This document shows, in pieces, positions 1-8,472 of a stretch of DNA of 64,000 nucleotides. Position 1 is the first letter of the stretch; each line of letters begins with the position of its first letter. The notes beneath the pieces were generated by a model. That model saw only the letters and a program-made list of their open reading frames with translations. It had not been told where the DNA came from and ran no database searches. This stretch comes from Clostridium chromiireducens (lineage in GTDB: Bacteria > Bacillota > Clostridia > Clostridiales > Clostridiaceae). A program made the position numbers and the translations under genes. The stretch lies in contig NZ_MZGT01000011.1 in the NCBI RefSeq assembly GCF_002029255.1, positions 1-64,000 on the forward strand, written 5' to 3'.

Positions 1-99
1 GATAAGATTACTAAAAGATAAAATGAATAGTTTTGTATTGATATAAATAAAGTTAATAAAATGTTGGAAAGAAAAATAATTCTGACTGGAAAACCAGAG

Positions 100-130
100 G
101 ACATATTCTATAAAGAATATGTCTTTTTTA
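100..130 (+). terminator. Rho-independent terminator or attenuator
   Basis: A 10-bp perfect stem (GACATATTCT / AGAATATGTC, 100-109 and 114-123) with a 4-nt loop is followed by a T-run. A smaller hairpin CTGG-aaaa-CCAG (86-97) lies directly upstream. It either ends a gene to the left of the window or acts as an attenuator in the leader of the ABC ATPase gene. Nothing coding is visible in 1-274 apart from a four-codon ATG...TAA with a ribosome binding site near 213. Confidence 0.7.
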
Positions 131-274
131 TATACTTAAAAAAACTCAATGAATGGTAATTATAGAAGATTTAAAAACGCTATAAAAAAACTAGAAAGAA
201 AGGATGATTAGTATGAACACTATCTAATTTAATAATTCTAAAAAAAATATAATGAATGGTGGAGGCAAGGTATT

Positions 275-1147
275 ATGGAAGTAAATGAAGAAAACAAAGA
301 ATCAAAGATTGTATTAGATAACTTGAGTCAAATATATTATGTAAGAGATAAGGAAAGTTCAGAAAAAGAAAAATTTCAAGCTTTAAAGGATTTTTCGTTA
401 TCAATTGGTAAAGGAGAATTTATTGCAATTGTTGGTCCGAGTGGATGCGGAAAATCAACACTTCTTGATATAATATCAGGTATAGTAAAAGCAGAATCAG
501 GCAGTATTTCTATTGATGGGAAAGTGGTTAATGGACCAGCGTTAGATAGGGGGTTCGTAATGCAGGGGTATGCATTATTTCCGTGGAGAACAATAAGAAA
601 AAATGTTGAGTTTGGTCTTGAATTAAAGAAAGTTCCCAAAAAGGAAAGAAATAAAATAAGTGATGAATTTATTGAGCTTATAGGACTTAAAGGATTTGAA
701 AACAGGTATCCTCATGAATTATCAGGAGGTATGAAACAAAGAGTTGCCATTGCACGTTCCCTCGCATATGATCCGGAGGTTTTGCTTATGGATGAGCCAT
801 TTGCAGCAGTTGATGCTCAGACTAGAGAAACTCTTCAAGATGAACTTATGAGAATCTGGGATAAAACGAATAAAACAATAATATTTGTTACACATAGTAT
901 TGAAGAAGCAGTTTTACTTGCAGATAGAGTTGTTGTAATGACTAAAAATCCTGGAACTATCAAAGAAATAGTTAATATAGATTTGCCAAGACCAAGAACA
1001 AATTCTGATATGAGGGTTTGTGATGATTACAATTTGATAACTAACAAGATATACGAATATCTTCATAATAAAGTAGAGAAGAAAGAGGCGTATTCTAATA
1101 ATAAACGAATTATTTCTCCAGAAGTAGCCCCAGCAATGGTATTATAA
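275..1147 (+). CDS. ABC transporter ATPase, nitrate/sulfonate/taurine type (SsuB/TauB-like)
   Basis: This is the cytoplasmic ATPase of an organosulfur/nitrate-type ABC importer. Walker [10 protein letters not shown] is at about residues 54-62, the Q-loop lies in [10 protein letters not shown], the signature is LSGGMKQR, and Walker B is VLLMDEPF followed by the H-loop THS. At 290 aa it is slightly longer than SsuB, with a C-terminal tail of about 40 residues. A GGTGGAGG-type ribosome binding site precedes the ATG. It is the only ATPase in a locus with four permeases and two binding proteins, so it probably energises all of them. The family is clear. The substrate is not readable from sequence, but the nitrogenase-like and MetY neighbours favour a reduced organosulfur compound or sulfonate. 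Confidence 0.93.
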   Translation: MEVNEENKESKIVLDNLSQIYYVRDKESSEKEKFQALKDFSLSIGKGEFIAIVGPSGCGKSTLLDIISGIVKAESGSISIDGKVVNGPALDRGFVMQGYALFPWRTIRKNVEFGLELKKVPKKERNKISDEFIELIGLKGFENRYPHELSGGMKQRVAIARSLAYDPEVLLMDEPFAAVDAQTRETLQDELMRIWDKTNKTIIFVTHSIEEAVLLADRVVVMTKNPGTIKEIVNIDLPRPRTNSDMRVCDDYNLITNKIYEYLHNKVEKKEAYSNNKRIISPEVAPAMVL

Positions 1148-1197
1148 AGGTCTTATTAAGAAATATGCACAAGAATTTAAAATAGGAAATATCATAA

Positions 1198-1412
1198 TAC
1201 AGTATCTACTGGTATTGGAATAGGATTTAAGAAAAAATTCCAATATATAAATAATAGTTATTGAACCAAACTTTTCAGCAGTTTTTAATGGAGTAAAGCA
1301 GGGGACACATATGATACATGGTATTGGAGTAAGATTTATGACAGATACGTATAATGCTAAAGTTACGAATGAAGTTTTTGACGTGAGTGATGATAAAGCA
1401 GTTAAAGTTTAG
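1198..1412 (+). pseudogene. Decayed C-terminal fragment of a cysteine synthase (cysK-like)
   Basis: No intact ORF spans this gap, yet translation of 1257-1412 gives a continuous stretch ending at TAG. It begins VIEPNFSAVFNGVKQG and continues HMIHGIGVRF and NEVFDVSDDKA. This matches the order of conserved CysK segments (VEP..SAV, G-K-G-H-I-GIG-F, EV..VSD.EA). Just upstream, in another frame, STGIGIGFKKKFQYINN resembles the eroded TGGTITGVG..LKE segment. One frameshift near 1250 and loss of the N-terminal two thirds make it a remnant. Its presence inside a locus that ends in another sulfhydrylase supports a sulfur-assimilation role for the whole region. Identification is by eye. Confidence 0.65.
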
Positions 1413-1443
1413 TTTCACAAAGTAATTAAAGAGGTAGATTTTC

Positions 1444-2433
1444 ATGAAGAATAAATTTTTTATATTAATTATTGTGATAGTATTATTGATATTTACAGGA
1501 TGCTCAAAATCATATGAAAATGACGATGTGGTAAAAGTGGGGTATGTCGGAAATTTTACTGAAGTGCCTTTATTTGCGGCATATGAAAATGGATATTTTG
1601 AGAAAGAAGGAGTAAAAGTAGAGTTAGTAAAAATTAATGATAATGAGGTTGAACAAAAAATAAAGAATGGTAATATTGATGCATTTACATGCGACTATAA
1701 ATTTTTAAAGTGGAATGAGCCTAATATTAACATGAAAGTAAGTATGGGTATTACAAGCGGTGCTATTGAAATTATAACTTCAAAAGATAGTCATCTTCAA
1801 AAAATTAGCGATATAGAAAATAAAAAAATAGGTATTGCAAATCAAGGAGATGGAACTATGGTTGCTGCTATTAATGTTTTAAGTAAAAATAATATAAAAG
1901 AAGATAGTATTAAATGGGTTTATTTAAAGGATGAAAATCCAACAACAGCTATTGAAAATGGAGAGGTTGATGCTGCTGTGGTTTGGGATATTAATAAAGA
2001 ATATAATAATATTAATGTTATATATAAGACTGGACTTATAGATAATGAAAATTCAGCAGGCAATAATCATAGTAGTCATGGTAATAATTATTTTTATATT
2101 AATTTTGCTGGAGTAAGAAGTGAGATTTCTGACAAGTATCCAGAAAAGACAGCGGGTATTTTACGAGCATGGATTGAAGGAGCCGCTACTGTTGAGGAAG
2201 ATAGGGATAAATATTTAAGTAATGCCTTGGAAAAAGGATATATAAAAAATGTAAGTGATGACGATGAAGCTAAAATAAAGTATTTTATGTGGATGCCATC
2301 AGTTAAAACAGGTAAAGAAAATTTAAAGGAATATATACATATTCAAAAATCAATGGGAATTATTAGTAGTAATTTAAATGAAGATAATTTTCTTAAGAGT
2401 ATCTTTGCAGATGTTCTACCATTTTGGGACTAA
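1444..2433 (+). CDS. ABC transporter substrate-binding lipoprotein (SsuA/NMT1-like)
   Basis: A 329-aa extracellular binding protein anchored by lipid. A type II signal peptide with lipobox FTGC puts the lipidated cysteine near residue 20. The N-terminal lobe shows the family pattern VGYVGNFTEVPLFAAYENGYFEKEGVKVELVK split over residues about 32-63, as in sulfonate, taurine, nitrate and thiamin-precursor binding proteins. A His-rich patch (NNHSSHGNN, about residues 208-216) is unusual and might bind metal or be a linker. It follows the ATPase and a cysK remnant and precedes the nitrogenase-like genes. A GAGG ribosome binding site precedes the ATG. Substrate unknown. Confidence 0.88.
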   Translation: MKNKFFILIIVIVLLIFTGCSKSYENDDVVKVGYVGNFTEVPLFAAYENGYFEKEGVKVELVKINDNEVEQKIKNGNIDAFTCDYKFLKWNEPNINMKVSMGITSGAIEIITSKDSHLQKISDIENKKIGIANQGDGTMVAAINVLSKNNIKEDSIKWVYLKDENPTTAIENGEVDAAVVWDINKEYNNINVIYKTGLIDNENSAGNNHSSHGNNYFYINFAGVRSEISDKYPEKTAGILRAWIEGAATVEEDRDKYLSNALEKGYIKNVSDDDEAKIKYFMWMPSVKTGKENLKEYIHIQKSMGIISSNLNEDNFLKSIFADVLPFWD

Positions 2434-2466
2434 TATACATTGGAAAATAGACATTACAAAAATATA

Positions 2467-2495
2467 TTGACAAGAGATAATGTAGGTAATATACA
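2467..2495 (+). promoter_or_regulatory. Sigma-A-type promoter for the nitrogenase-like operon
   Basis: TTGACA (2467-2472), a 17-nt spacer and TATACA (2490-2495) lie just after the binding-protein gene. This would give a leader of about 265 nt before the component 1 alpha gene, so the reductase genes can be transcribed separately from the upstream ATPase and binding protein. Confidence 0.6.
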
Positions 2496-2605
2496 TATAA
2501 AAATAAAAACCGAGTATTTTTATATGGATAGTGACAATAAGAATTGAATAATGTTTGAGTATATAAATAATGATATTATGGCATACACACTTATATATCT
2601 GACTA

Positions 2606-2662
2606 GAAAGCTGGAGGATGTATATTTTATTGAAAAGATAGAATATACATCCTCCAGCTTTC
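2606..2662 (+). repeat. 21-bp perfect hairpin in the leader of the nitrogenase-like genes
   Basis: The arms 2606-2626 and 2642-2662 are perfectly complementary over 21 bp around a 15-nt loop. There is no T-run after it, so it is not a classical terminator. The ends GAAAG...CTTTC resemble the termini of the foldback elements at 22.70 and 26.56 kb. It sits about 105 nt before the ATG at 2769 and could be a leader regulatory or mRNA-stabilising structure, or a short foldback insertion. The rest of 2434-2768 holds only the promoter upstream. A small open frame across 2551-2733 is just this inverted repeat read through and is not taken as a gene. Confidence 0.7.
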
Positions 2663-2768
2663 GTTTATTAAATTACTGTTTTGTACAATCTGGATTGTTA
2701 CAAAAGGTTAAAATTATGAAATCCATATTATGACATAATAATAACAAAATTAAGAAAGGTGAAGAAAC

Positions 2769-4328
2769 ATGAAAGAAATAAATTTAAATGTTGCTGAGGT
2801 GGAAAAACGTGAAACAAGGCTTGGAACTATTATAGCTTGGGATGGTAACGCTGAAGAACTTATAGAACAATCTGACTATAAGGGTAGAGGTTGTGGTAAG
2901 AAAAATAGTGGCTGCAGATTATGTGAAATAGAAGGACCATTTGCACAAGGAGCTGGATGTTCTGAGGAAATGGTAGAATGCCAGGCAGGTCAGATTAGAG
3001 ATGCAGTGTTAATACAGCATTCCCCAATAGGATGTGGAGCTGGACAAGTTGGAAATAATCGATTATTTCGTTTTGGACTTGCAACAAGAAATCTTCCAAT
3101 AGAAAATGTAAAAATAATTAGTACTAATTTACTTGAAGGGGACATGGTTTTTGGAGCAACAAAAAAGTTAAAGCAGACAGTTGAAGATGCATATAAGAGA
3201 TATAAACCAAAGACTATTTTTATAGTATCATCGTGTGCGACAGGAATAATTGGAGAAGACATTGAAAGTGTAGCATCTGAATATGAAAAAAAACTTGGGA
3301 TTCCAGTAGTACCATTGATTTGCGAAGGTTTTAAGTCAAAGCACTGGACTACAGGTTTTGATGCAACACAACATGGTATCTTGAGACAAATAGTAAACAA
3401 ACATCCTAAAAAACAGGAGGATTTAATTAATATAATAACTCTCTGGGGATCAGATGTATATACTCCAATGTTTAAAGAGCTTGGACTTAGAGTTAATTTT
3501 GTAGTTGATTTGGCAAGTGTTGAAGATTTGGAAAGGCTGTCAGAAGCAGCGGGGACTGTAAGTTTCTGTTATACATTATCATCCTATCTTTCAGCTGGTC
3601 TGGAACAGCATTTTGGAGTACCAGAAATAAAGGCTCCGCAACCTTATGGATTTAAGGGAACTGATGCATGGCTCAGAGAAATAGGAAGAGTAACCCATAG
3701 GGAAGAGTTAGTTGAAAAATATATTGTAAAAGAACATAAGAGAGTTGAGCCTATTATCAAGGAATTAAGGAAGAAACTAAAAGGAGTAAAAGGATTTACT
3801 TCAACTGGTTCTGGATATTCTCATGGTCTTATCACAGTACTTAGAGAACTAGGAATATCAGTAGATGGTTCATTAGTATTCCACCATGACCCCGTATATG
3901 ATAGTGGAAATGTTGAAGCAGATTCATTAAAACACTTAGTTGATAATTATGGAGATGTTAAAAACTTTAGTGTTAGCAACAGACAGCAGTATCAATTTTA
4001 TAGTTTGCTAAAAAGAGTTAATCCAGATTTTATTTTAATAAAACATGGAGGATTATCACCACTTGCATCAAAATTGGGAATTTCTGCTGCACCTTTAAGC
4101 GATGAAAGTTTAACAATAGGCTATCAAGGAATGATATATTTGGGAAACAAGATACTAGATATTTTAGCAAAAAAGAAATTCCATAATATTTTGAAAGAGC
4201 ATACTGAAATGCAGTATACAGACTGGTGGTTAGAACAATCTGATCCATATGTATTAGCGAAAAATCCTAAACTTTTAGATGAGAAGTTTAATGAATTACT
4301 TGAATCAAGAATAGCAGTAGACATTTAG
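2769..4328 (+). CDS. Nitrogenase-like component 1, alpha (NifD/MarD-like) subunit
   Basis: A 519-aa oxidoreductase subunit of the nitrogenase superfamily. Expected P-cluster ligands are C64 (GAGC), C89 (HSPIGC) and C156 (SSCATG). Their spacing (25 and 67 residues) is close to NifD C62, C88 and C154. CEGF at 185 matches the NifD RCEGF motif, also 29 residues after the third cysteine. C267 in FCYTLSSYLSAGLEQHFGVP aligns with the NifD cofactor cysteine C275. The C-terminal segment corresponding to the NifD His442 region reads APLSDESLTIGYQGM and has no histidine, so the cofactor environment differs from FeMo-co. A second cysteine set (C42, C49, C52) in the N-terminal extension is extra. It is followed after 18 nt by the beta subunit. 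Gene context (sulfonate-type ABC system, MetY) points to a methylthio-alkane-reductase-like activity rather than N2 fixation. The substrate is inferred. Confidence 0.88.
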   Translation: MKEINLNVAEVEKRETRLGTIIAWDGNAEELIEQSDYKGRGCGKKNSGCRLCEIEGPFAQGAGCSEEMVECQAGQIRDAVLIQHSPIGCGAGQVGNNRLFRFGLATRNLPIENVKIISTNLLEGDMVFGATKKLKQTVEDAYKRYKPKTIFIVSSCATGIIGEDIESVASEYEKKLGIPVVPLICEGFKSKHWTTGFDATQHGILRQIVNKHPKKQEDLINIITLWGSDVYTPMFKELGLRVNFVVDLASVEDLERLSEAAGTVSFCYTLSSYLSAGLEQHFGVPEIKAPQPYGFKGTDAWLREIGRVTHREELVEKYIVKEHKRVEPIIKELRKKLKGVKGFTSTGSGYSHGLITVLRELGISVDGSLVFHHDPVYDSGNVEADSLKHLVDNYGDVKNFSVSNRQQYQFYSLLKRVNPDFILIKHGGLSPLASKLGISAAPLSDESLTIGYQGMIYLGNKILDILAKKKFHNILKEHTEMQYTDWWLEQSDPYVLAKNPKLLDEKFNELLESRIAVDI

Positions 4329-4346
4329 AAGGAGTTAAGAAGAAAG

Positions 4347-5714
4347 ATGAGTAAAAAAGTCAAAGAGATAGTGAGAACAAATTCTATAGAGCAAGTGCGT
4401 TACGGATGTGCAATAGGAGCACTTGCATCAGTATCAGCAATTCCACATGCGATGCCAATCACACATTGTGGCCCAGGATGTACATCAAAACAATCTGGTG
4501 TATTAATGAGTAATGGCGCTCAAGGTGGCGGATACAGTGCTGGGCCTGTAATCCCATCCGTCAATGCAACAGAAAAAGAAGTTGTGTTTGGTGGAGAAGA
4601 AAAGCTAAGAGAATTAATTAAGGGAACTTTACTTATAGTTAAAGCAGACTTATATGTGGTTCTAAATGGATGTATAGGGGAATTGGTAGGTGATGATATA
4701 GGCGCAGTTGTAAAAGAATTTCAAGAGTTAGGATTTCCAATTGTGCATGCAGATACAGGTGGATTTAAAGGAAATAATTTAATTGGTCATGAAATAATCA
4801 CTAAAGCTATTATTGATCAATTTGTAGGCGATTATACTGGAGAAAAAGAAGAGAAACTTATTAATTTATGGTCAGAAGTACCTTATCAGAATACGTTTTG
4901 GCGTGGAGATTTAGAAGAAATTAAAAGAATATTAGAAGGTTCGGGTTTTAAGGTTAATGTTTTTTTTGGAACAGAGAGTAAGGGTGTAGAAGAATGGAAA
5001 AACATTCCTAAAGCGCAGTTTAATCTTGTACTTTCACCATGGGTTGGTATTGAAACAGCAGAATATCTTGAAAAGAAATATGGACAACCATTTTTGCATA
5101 TTTCTACTGTACCAATAGGAGCAAAGGAGACATCAGATTTTCTTAGAAAAGTAGCACAATTTTCAGGTAGAAATAAGAGAAAAGTTGAAAACTTCATAAA
5201 AAAGGAAGAAAAAAGATATTATTATTATTTAGATACTTTTTCAGAATTTTATGCAGAGTATGGATGGAGTGTAACTTCATTGTATGCTGTAATTAGTGAT
5301 TCAACATATGGGTTAGCACTTAATAGATTTTTGGCAGACCAGTTAGGTTTAGTTCCAGCTATACAGGTTATTACAGATAATCCACCAGAAAAATATAGAA
5401 AACAAATAAATGATGAATTTAAAAATATTTCAGAAGGCATATCTACTAAAGTTGAATATGCCGAAGATGGATATACAATAGACGAAATAATTAGAAATAC
5501 TGATTTTCAGGGCAGATCACCAATAATCTTCGGTACATCATGGGATAGAGATTTAGCAAAAGAATTAAAAGGATATATTATGGAAATTGCTCTTCCTGTA
5601 TCTAATGAAATTGTTATTGATCGAAGTTATGTGGGTTATAGAGGTGCATTAACGTTCCTAGAAAGACTTTATACAATAGTCACAGCAACAGATACAAAGG
5701 TAATAACATCATAA
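4347..5714 (+). CDS. Nitrogenase-like component 1, beta (NifK/MarK-like) subunit
   Basis: A 455-aa partner subunit of the preceding protein. P-cluster cysteines are C21 (YGCAIGA), C45 (GPGC) and C109 (NGCIGELVGDD). They align with NifK C70, C95 and C153, as CQPxGA, HGSQGC and CxxEVIGDD do. An extra cysteine, C41, precedes the second ligand. It lacks the long N-terminal extension of NifK, so it is shorter than classical beta subunits (about 510-520 aa). A ribosome binding site (AAGGAGTTAAG) lies in the 18-nt gap, and co-translation with the alpha subunit is likely. The heterotetramer should need a NifH-like electron donor that is not encoded in this window. Family assignment is firm. Placement in a particular nitrogenase-like group needs a tree. 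Confidence 0.88.
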   Translation: MSKKVKEIVRTNSIEQVRYGCAIGALASVSAIPHAMPITHCGPGCTSKQSGVLMSNGAQGGGYSAGPVIPSVNATEKEVVFGGEEKLRELIKGTLLIVKADLYVVLNGCIGELVGDDIGAVVKEFQELGFPIVHADTGGFKGNNLIGHEIITKAIIDQFVGDYTGEKEEKLINLWSEVPYQNTFWRGDLEEIKRILEGSGFKVNVFFGTESKGVEEWKNIPKAQFNLVLSPWVGIETAEYLEKKYGQPFLHISTVPIGAKETSDFLRKVAQFSGRNKRKVENFIKKEEKRYYYYLDTFSEFYAEYGWSVTSLYAVISDSTYGLALNRFLADQLGLVPAIQVITDNPPEKYRKQINDEFKNISEGISTKVEYAEDGYTIDEIIRNTDFQGRSPIIFGTSWDRDLAKELKGYIMEIALPVSNEIVIDRSYVGYRGALTFLERLYTIVTATDTKVITS

Positions 5715-5774
5715 AAGTTTTTATGATGATATTTCTTATAATTTTAAATTATTTAGAAAGGTGGGACAGGAAGA

Positions 5775-6536
5775 ATGAAACAAAGATATGTAAATATTAT
5801 TGTTGTGGCTATTTTCTTTTTAATATGGGAATTAGCAGCCAGAACTGAAGTATTAGATACTCAATTTATACCAGCATTTTCAACTGTAGCATTACGAATG
5901 TTTAAAATGGCATTGAGTGGCGAATTATTTGTACATATTGCCATAAGTATTGAGAGAATGGCAATTGGATTTATTTTAGCTACAATTGTATCAGTACCAG
6001 CTGGATTTATCTTAGGAGGATGGGTTCCTAAGTTGGCAAGATTCTTTAATCCTCTGTTTACAAATTTTTCTCAGATTAATCCATTTACTTTAATTCCATT
6101 ATTTATAATTTTATTTGGAATTGGAGAAGCGGGTAAGGTAAGCATTATTTTCTGGGTTATATTATGGCCGATGCTTTTTACCACTATGGCAGGGATAAAT
6201 CAAATTGATCCAATCTTTATTAAGGCTGCAAGGTCGATGGGAGCTAATGGAATACAAATATTTTTAAATGTTATTCTTCCAGGAAGCATAAGCAGAATAT
6301 TTACAGGTATAAAGACAGCATTAACAGTGGGATTTACTATGCTTATTGGTACCGAAATGGTTGGTTCTGAAGCAGGAATAGGATGGATTGTTTCTAATTC
6401 TCAAAAAAATTATGATGTACCAAAATTATATGTAGGAATTTTGACCATAGCAATAGTGGGAGCATTAATATCGGTATTAGCTGATAATTTAAAAAGCTCA
6501 ATAATTGTTTGGGAAGATGATTTAAAAGAAGAATAG
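5775..6536 (+). CDS. ABC transporter permease (SsuC/TauC-like), copy 1
   Basis: A 253-aa inner-membrane permease of the BPD-transport family with about six membrane segments. The ATPase-coupling EAA loop is recognisable in the segment AARSMGANGIQIFLNVILPG (about residues 153-172). FTLIPLFIILFGIGEAGK precedes it and is shared by all four permeases here. It begins 61 nt after the beta subunit with an AGGTGGGA-type ribosome binding site. It is one of two tandem permeases directly after the reductase genes. It probably pairs with copy 2 as a heterodimer, but the pairing is inferred. Confidence 0.9.
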   Translation: MKQRYVNIIVVAIFFLIWELAARTEVLDTQFIPAFSTVALRMFKMALSGELFVHIAISIERMAIGFILATIVSVPAGFILGGWVPKLARFFNPLFTNFSQINPFTLIPLFIILFGIGEAGKVSIIFWVILWPMLFTTMAGINQIDPIFIKAARSMGANGIQIFLNVILPGSISRIFTGIKTALTVGFTMLIGTEMVGSEAGIGWIVSNSQKNYDVPKLYVGILTIAIVGALISVLADNLKSSIIVWEDDLKEE

Positions 6537-6567
6537 TTTAATTTAAATAAGGAAGGAGGTAAGTAAC

Positions 6568-7353
6568 GTGAAGGAAGAGAACAAAGTAATATCTAAAATA
6601 GGAAAATTGATTTTTAGTACTTTATCAACAATAGCATTCTTTATAATTTGGTATTTAGCGACTGCAACTGGAATTTTAGATACTGGAATTATTCCTGAAC
6701 CATTAAAAGTATTTAATCAATTAGCTACAAATATATTTAAGGGTGATCTGCTCAGTCATACATTACTGACATTTAAAAGAGCAATAATGGGTTTTTTTGT
6801 GGCATTAATAGTGGGATTGTTAGTAGGATTTTTCTTAGCTTCTATTTCAAAGAAGTTAAGAAGTTACGTAATTCCAATATTACAATTTTTCGAAAAACTT
6901 AATCCGTTTGCACTTTTCCCTTTGTTTATGTTGTTTTTTGGAATAGGAGAATTTAGCAAAGTAATAATAATTTTTTGGGTTGCAGTTTGGCCAATCATTT
7001 TTCACACTATAGCTGGAGTAGAAGGTGTAGATAAGCTACTAATAAAGTCAGCAAGAACAATTGGAGCATCATCTAAAACAGAATTTTTTAAAGTAATTTT
7101 ACCAGCATCACTACCAGATATTATTACTGGCATTAAATTTAGTGCGCAAATAGCTTTTATATTAGTTATTTCAGCAGAAATGCTGAGTTCATCAGCAGGA
7201 TTAGGATGGTTTATAAGTATTGCAAAAACACAATATAATCTTCCTAACTTATATGGAGGAACATTATTTGTTGCAGCATTAGGGATAGCTATAAATAAAA
7301 TATTAAACATAGTAGAGAGTAAATTATTTGTATGGAAAGAAAAAACTTTTTAA
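6568..7353 (+). CDS. ABC transporter permease (SsuC/TauC-like), copy 2
   Basis: A 261-aa permease similar to its upstream neighbour, with the same architecture and coupling loop (SARTIGASSKTEFFKVILPA). The start is GTG, chosen because GGAGGT at 6555-6560 is 7 nt upstream. The spacing of 31 nt from copy 1 and 24 nt to the next binding protein shows one operon. SPP-type transport of sulfonates, nitrate or organosulfur compounds is possible. Nothing in the protein alone sets the substrate. Confidence 0.9.
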   Translation: MKEENKVISKIGKLIFSTLSTIAFFIIWYLATATGILDTGIIPEPLKVFNQLATNIFKGDLLSHTLLTFKRAIMGFFVALIVGLLVGFFLASISKKLRSYVIPILQFFEKLNPFALFPLFMLFFGIGEFSKVIIIFWVAVWPIIFHTIAGVEGVDKLLIKSARTIGASSKTEFFKVILPASLPDIITGIKFSAQIAFILVISAEMLSSSAGLGWFISIAKTQYNLPNLYGGTLFVAALGIAINKILNIVESKLFVWKEKTF

Positions 7354-7377
7354 TATATTCAAGGAGGGTAAATTATA

Positions 7378-8472
7378 ATGGCAATAGAAAAAGATAAAAA
7401 AGTAAAAAGAATTATTCAAGCAGTAATAGCAGTTTTGGTTATAGGAGGTATTATTATAGGAGCACAATTTGGTAAGACGAAATATTCGTCTCCATCTGAA
7501 TCCTTGGAAGCTAATAGTAGCACAAAAACTACTGATAGTAATTCTACTAGTAGTGATGATTTATTTCCAATAAAAACAGCAACAAGAAAGGATTGTACAT
7601 TAGCACCTTTTTTAGTAGCAGATAAAAAGGGATTTTTTAAAGAGGAAGGATTGAAATTGGTATTTACTGGTGAACTAAATAATGATGCAGTAACACCTTC
7701 AATTTTATCTGGTGATAATGATGTAGCAGATACACATCCAAATTCATTAGCACTTAAGGTATATGGAGGGTCAAAAATTAAAGCCGTAGGCCGTTCTATA
7801 ATTGAACCAGGTCCTGATGTTGATCCTAAATTAAGACATATGAGATTCTATGTAAATAAAGATGCGGTAGCATCTGGTGTTAAAACTTGGAGCGATTTAA
7901 CAAATTATAAAGGCAATGAAAAAATAAAATCAGCTGGGTTTAACAATACTTGTGAAGATTTTATTCCAAACAAAATTTCAGATGCCAAAGGTGTTTCAAG
8001 AGGCAAATTTGAATGGATTACATTTGAATCAGATCTTCAAAAAATTCAAGCTTTAAAACTTGGGCAAGTTGATATAATAGGAGTCCATCCACCATTTTTT
8101 GATGCAGCTACAGAAGCAGGACTTACTCAAATTTCAGATTCATCAGAAGCAGGACTTGGTGAAGCAACTGGAGTTTATCTATATTACTTTTCAGATAGTT
8201 TTATAGAAAAAAATCCAGATAAAGTAGCAGCATTTGTTAGAGCTATGACTAAAGCACAAAAATGGGCAAATGCCAATGTTGAGGAAACAGCAAAACTAAC
8301 TAGCGAATTTATAGGAACTGAAGTAAAAGGAAATCACTATTATTCTGAAACTACACAAATCAATGAAGATACCATAAAGCCATGGATTGAAGATTTAGAA
8401 AACACTGGAGCAATTCCTAAAGGATCTATCAAAGTAGATGATATTATAACACATAAATTTGAGGCACAATAA
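7378..8472 (+). CDS. Second ABC substrate-binding protein (SsuA/NMT1-like), membrane-anchored
   Basis: A 364-aa periplasmic-type binding protein. Residues about 11-29 (IIQAVIAVLVIGGIIIG) form a membrane anchor with no lipobox cysteine. A Ser/Thr-rich linker follows (about 36-60), then the two-lobed domain starting IKTATRKDCTLAPFLVADKK. The NMT1/THI5-like pattern FFKEEGLKLVFTGE is present. It differs in anchoring from the lipoprotein at 1444, so the locus has two receptors that may differ in ligand. The ATG is preceded by AAGGAGGG. Its stop codon overlaps the next start (TAATG), implying translational coupling to the permease at 8472. Confidence 0.9.
   Translation: MAIEKDKKVKRIIQAVIAVLVIGGIIIGAQFGKTKYSSPSESLEANSSTKTTDSNSTSSDDLFPIKTATRKDCTLAPFLVADKKGFFKEEGLKLVFTGELNNDAVTPSILSGDNDVADTHPNSLALKVYGGSKIKAVGRSIIEPGPDVDPKLRHMRFYVNKDAVASGVKTWSDLTNYKGNEKIKSAGFNNTCEDFIPNKISDAKGVSRGKFEWITFESDLQKIQALKLGQVDIIGVHPPFFDAATEAGLTQISDSSEAGLGEATGVYLYYFSDSFIEKNPDKVAAFVRAMTKAQKWANANVEETAKLTSEFIGTEVKGNHYYSETTQINEDTIKPWIEDLENTGAIPKGSIKVDDIITHKFEAQ

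Noticed and set aside
1..274. Riboswitch (SAM or Mo-cofactor type) upstream of the ABC ATPase
   Set aside because: Only a CTGG/CCAG hairpin and a terminator are visible. No conserved riboswitch core was recognised, and the left part is cut off by the window edge.
2551..2733. 60-codon open frame before the nitrogenase-like genes
   Set aside because: It is mostly the 21-bp inverted repeat read through, and has no ribosome binding site.
2769..5714. Reading the nitrogenase-like pair as molybdenum nitrogenase nifDK or as nifEN
   Set aside because: No FeMo-co histidine, no nifH/nifB/nifE/nifN/nifV neighbours, short beta subunit, and sulfur-type gene context. NifEN is not excluded by motif alone, but the context does not support it.
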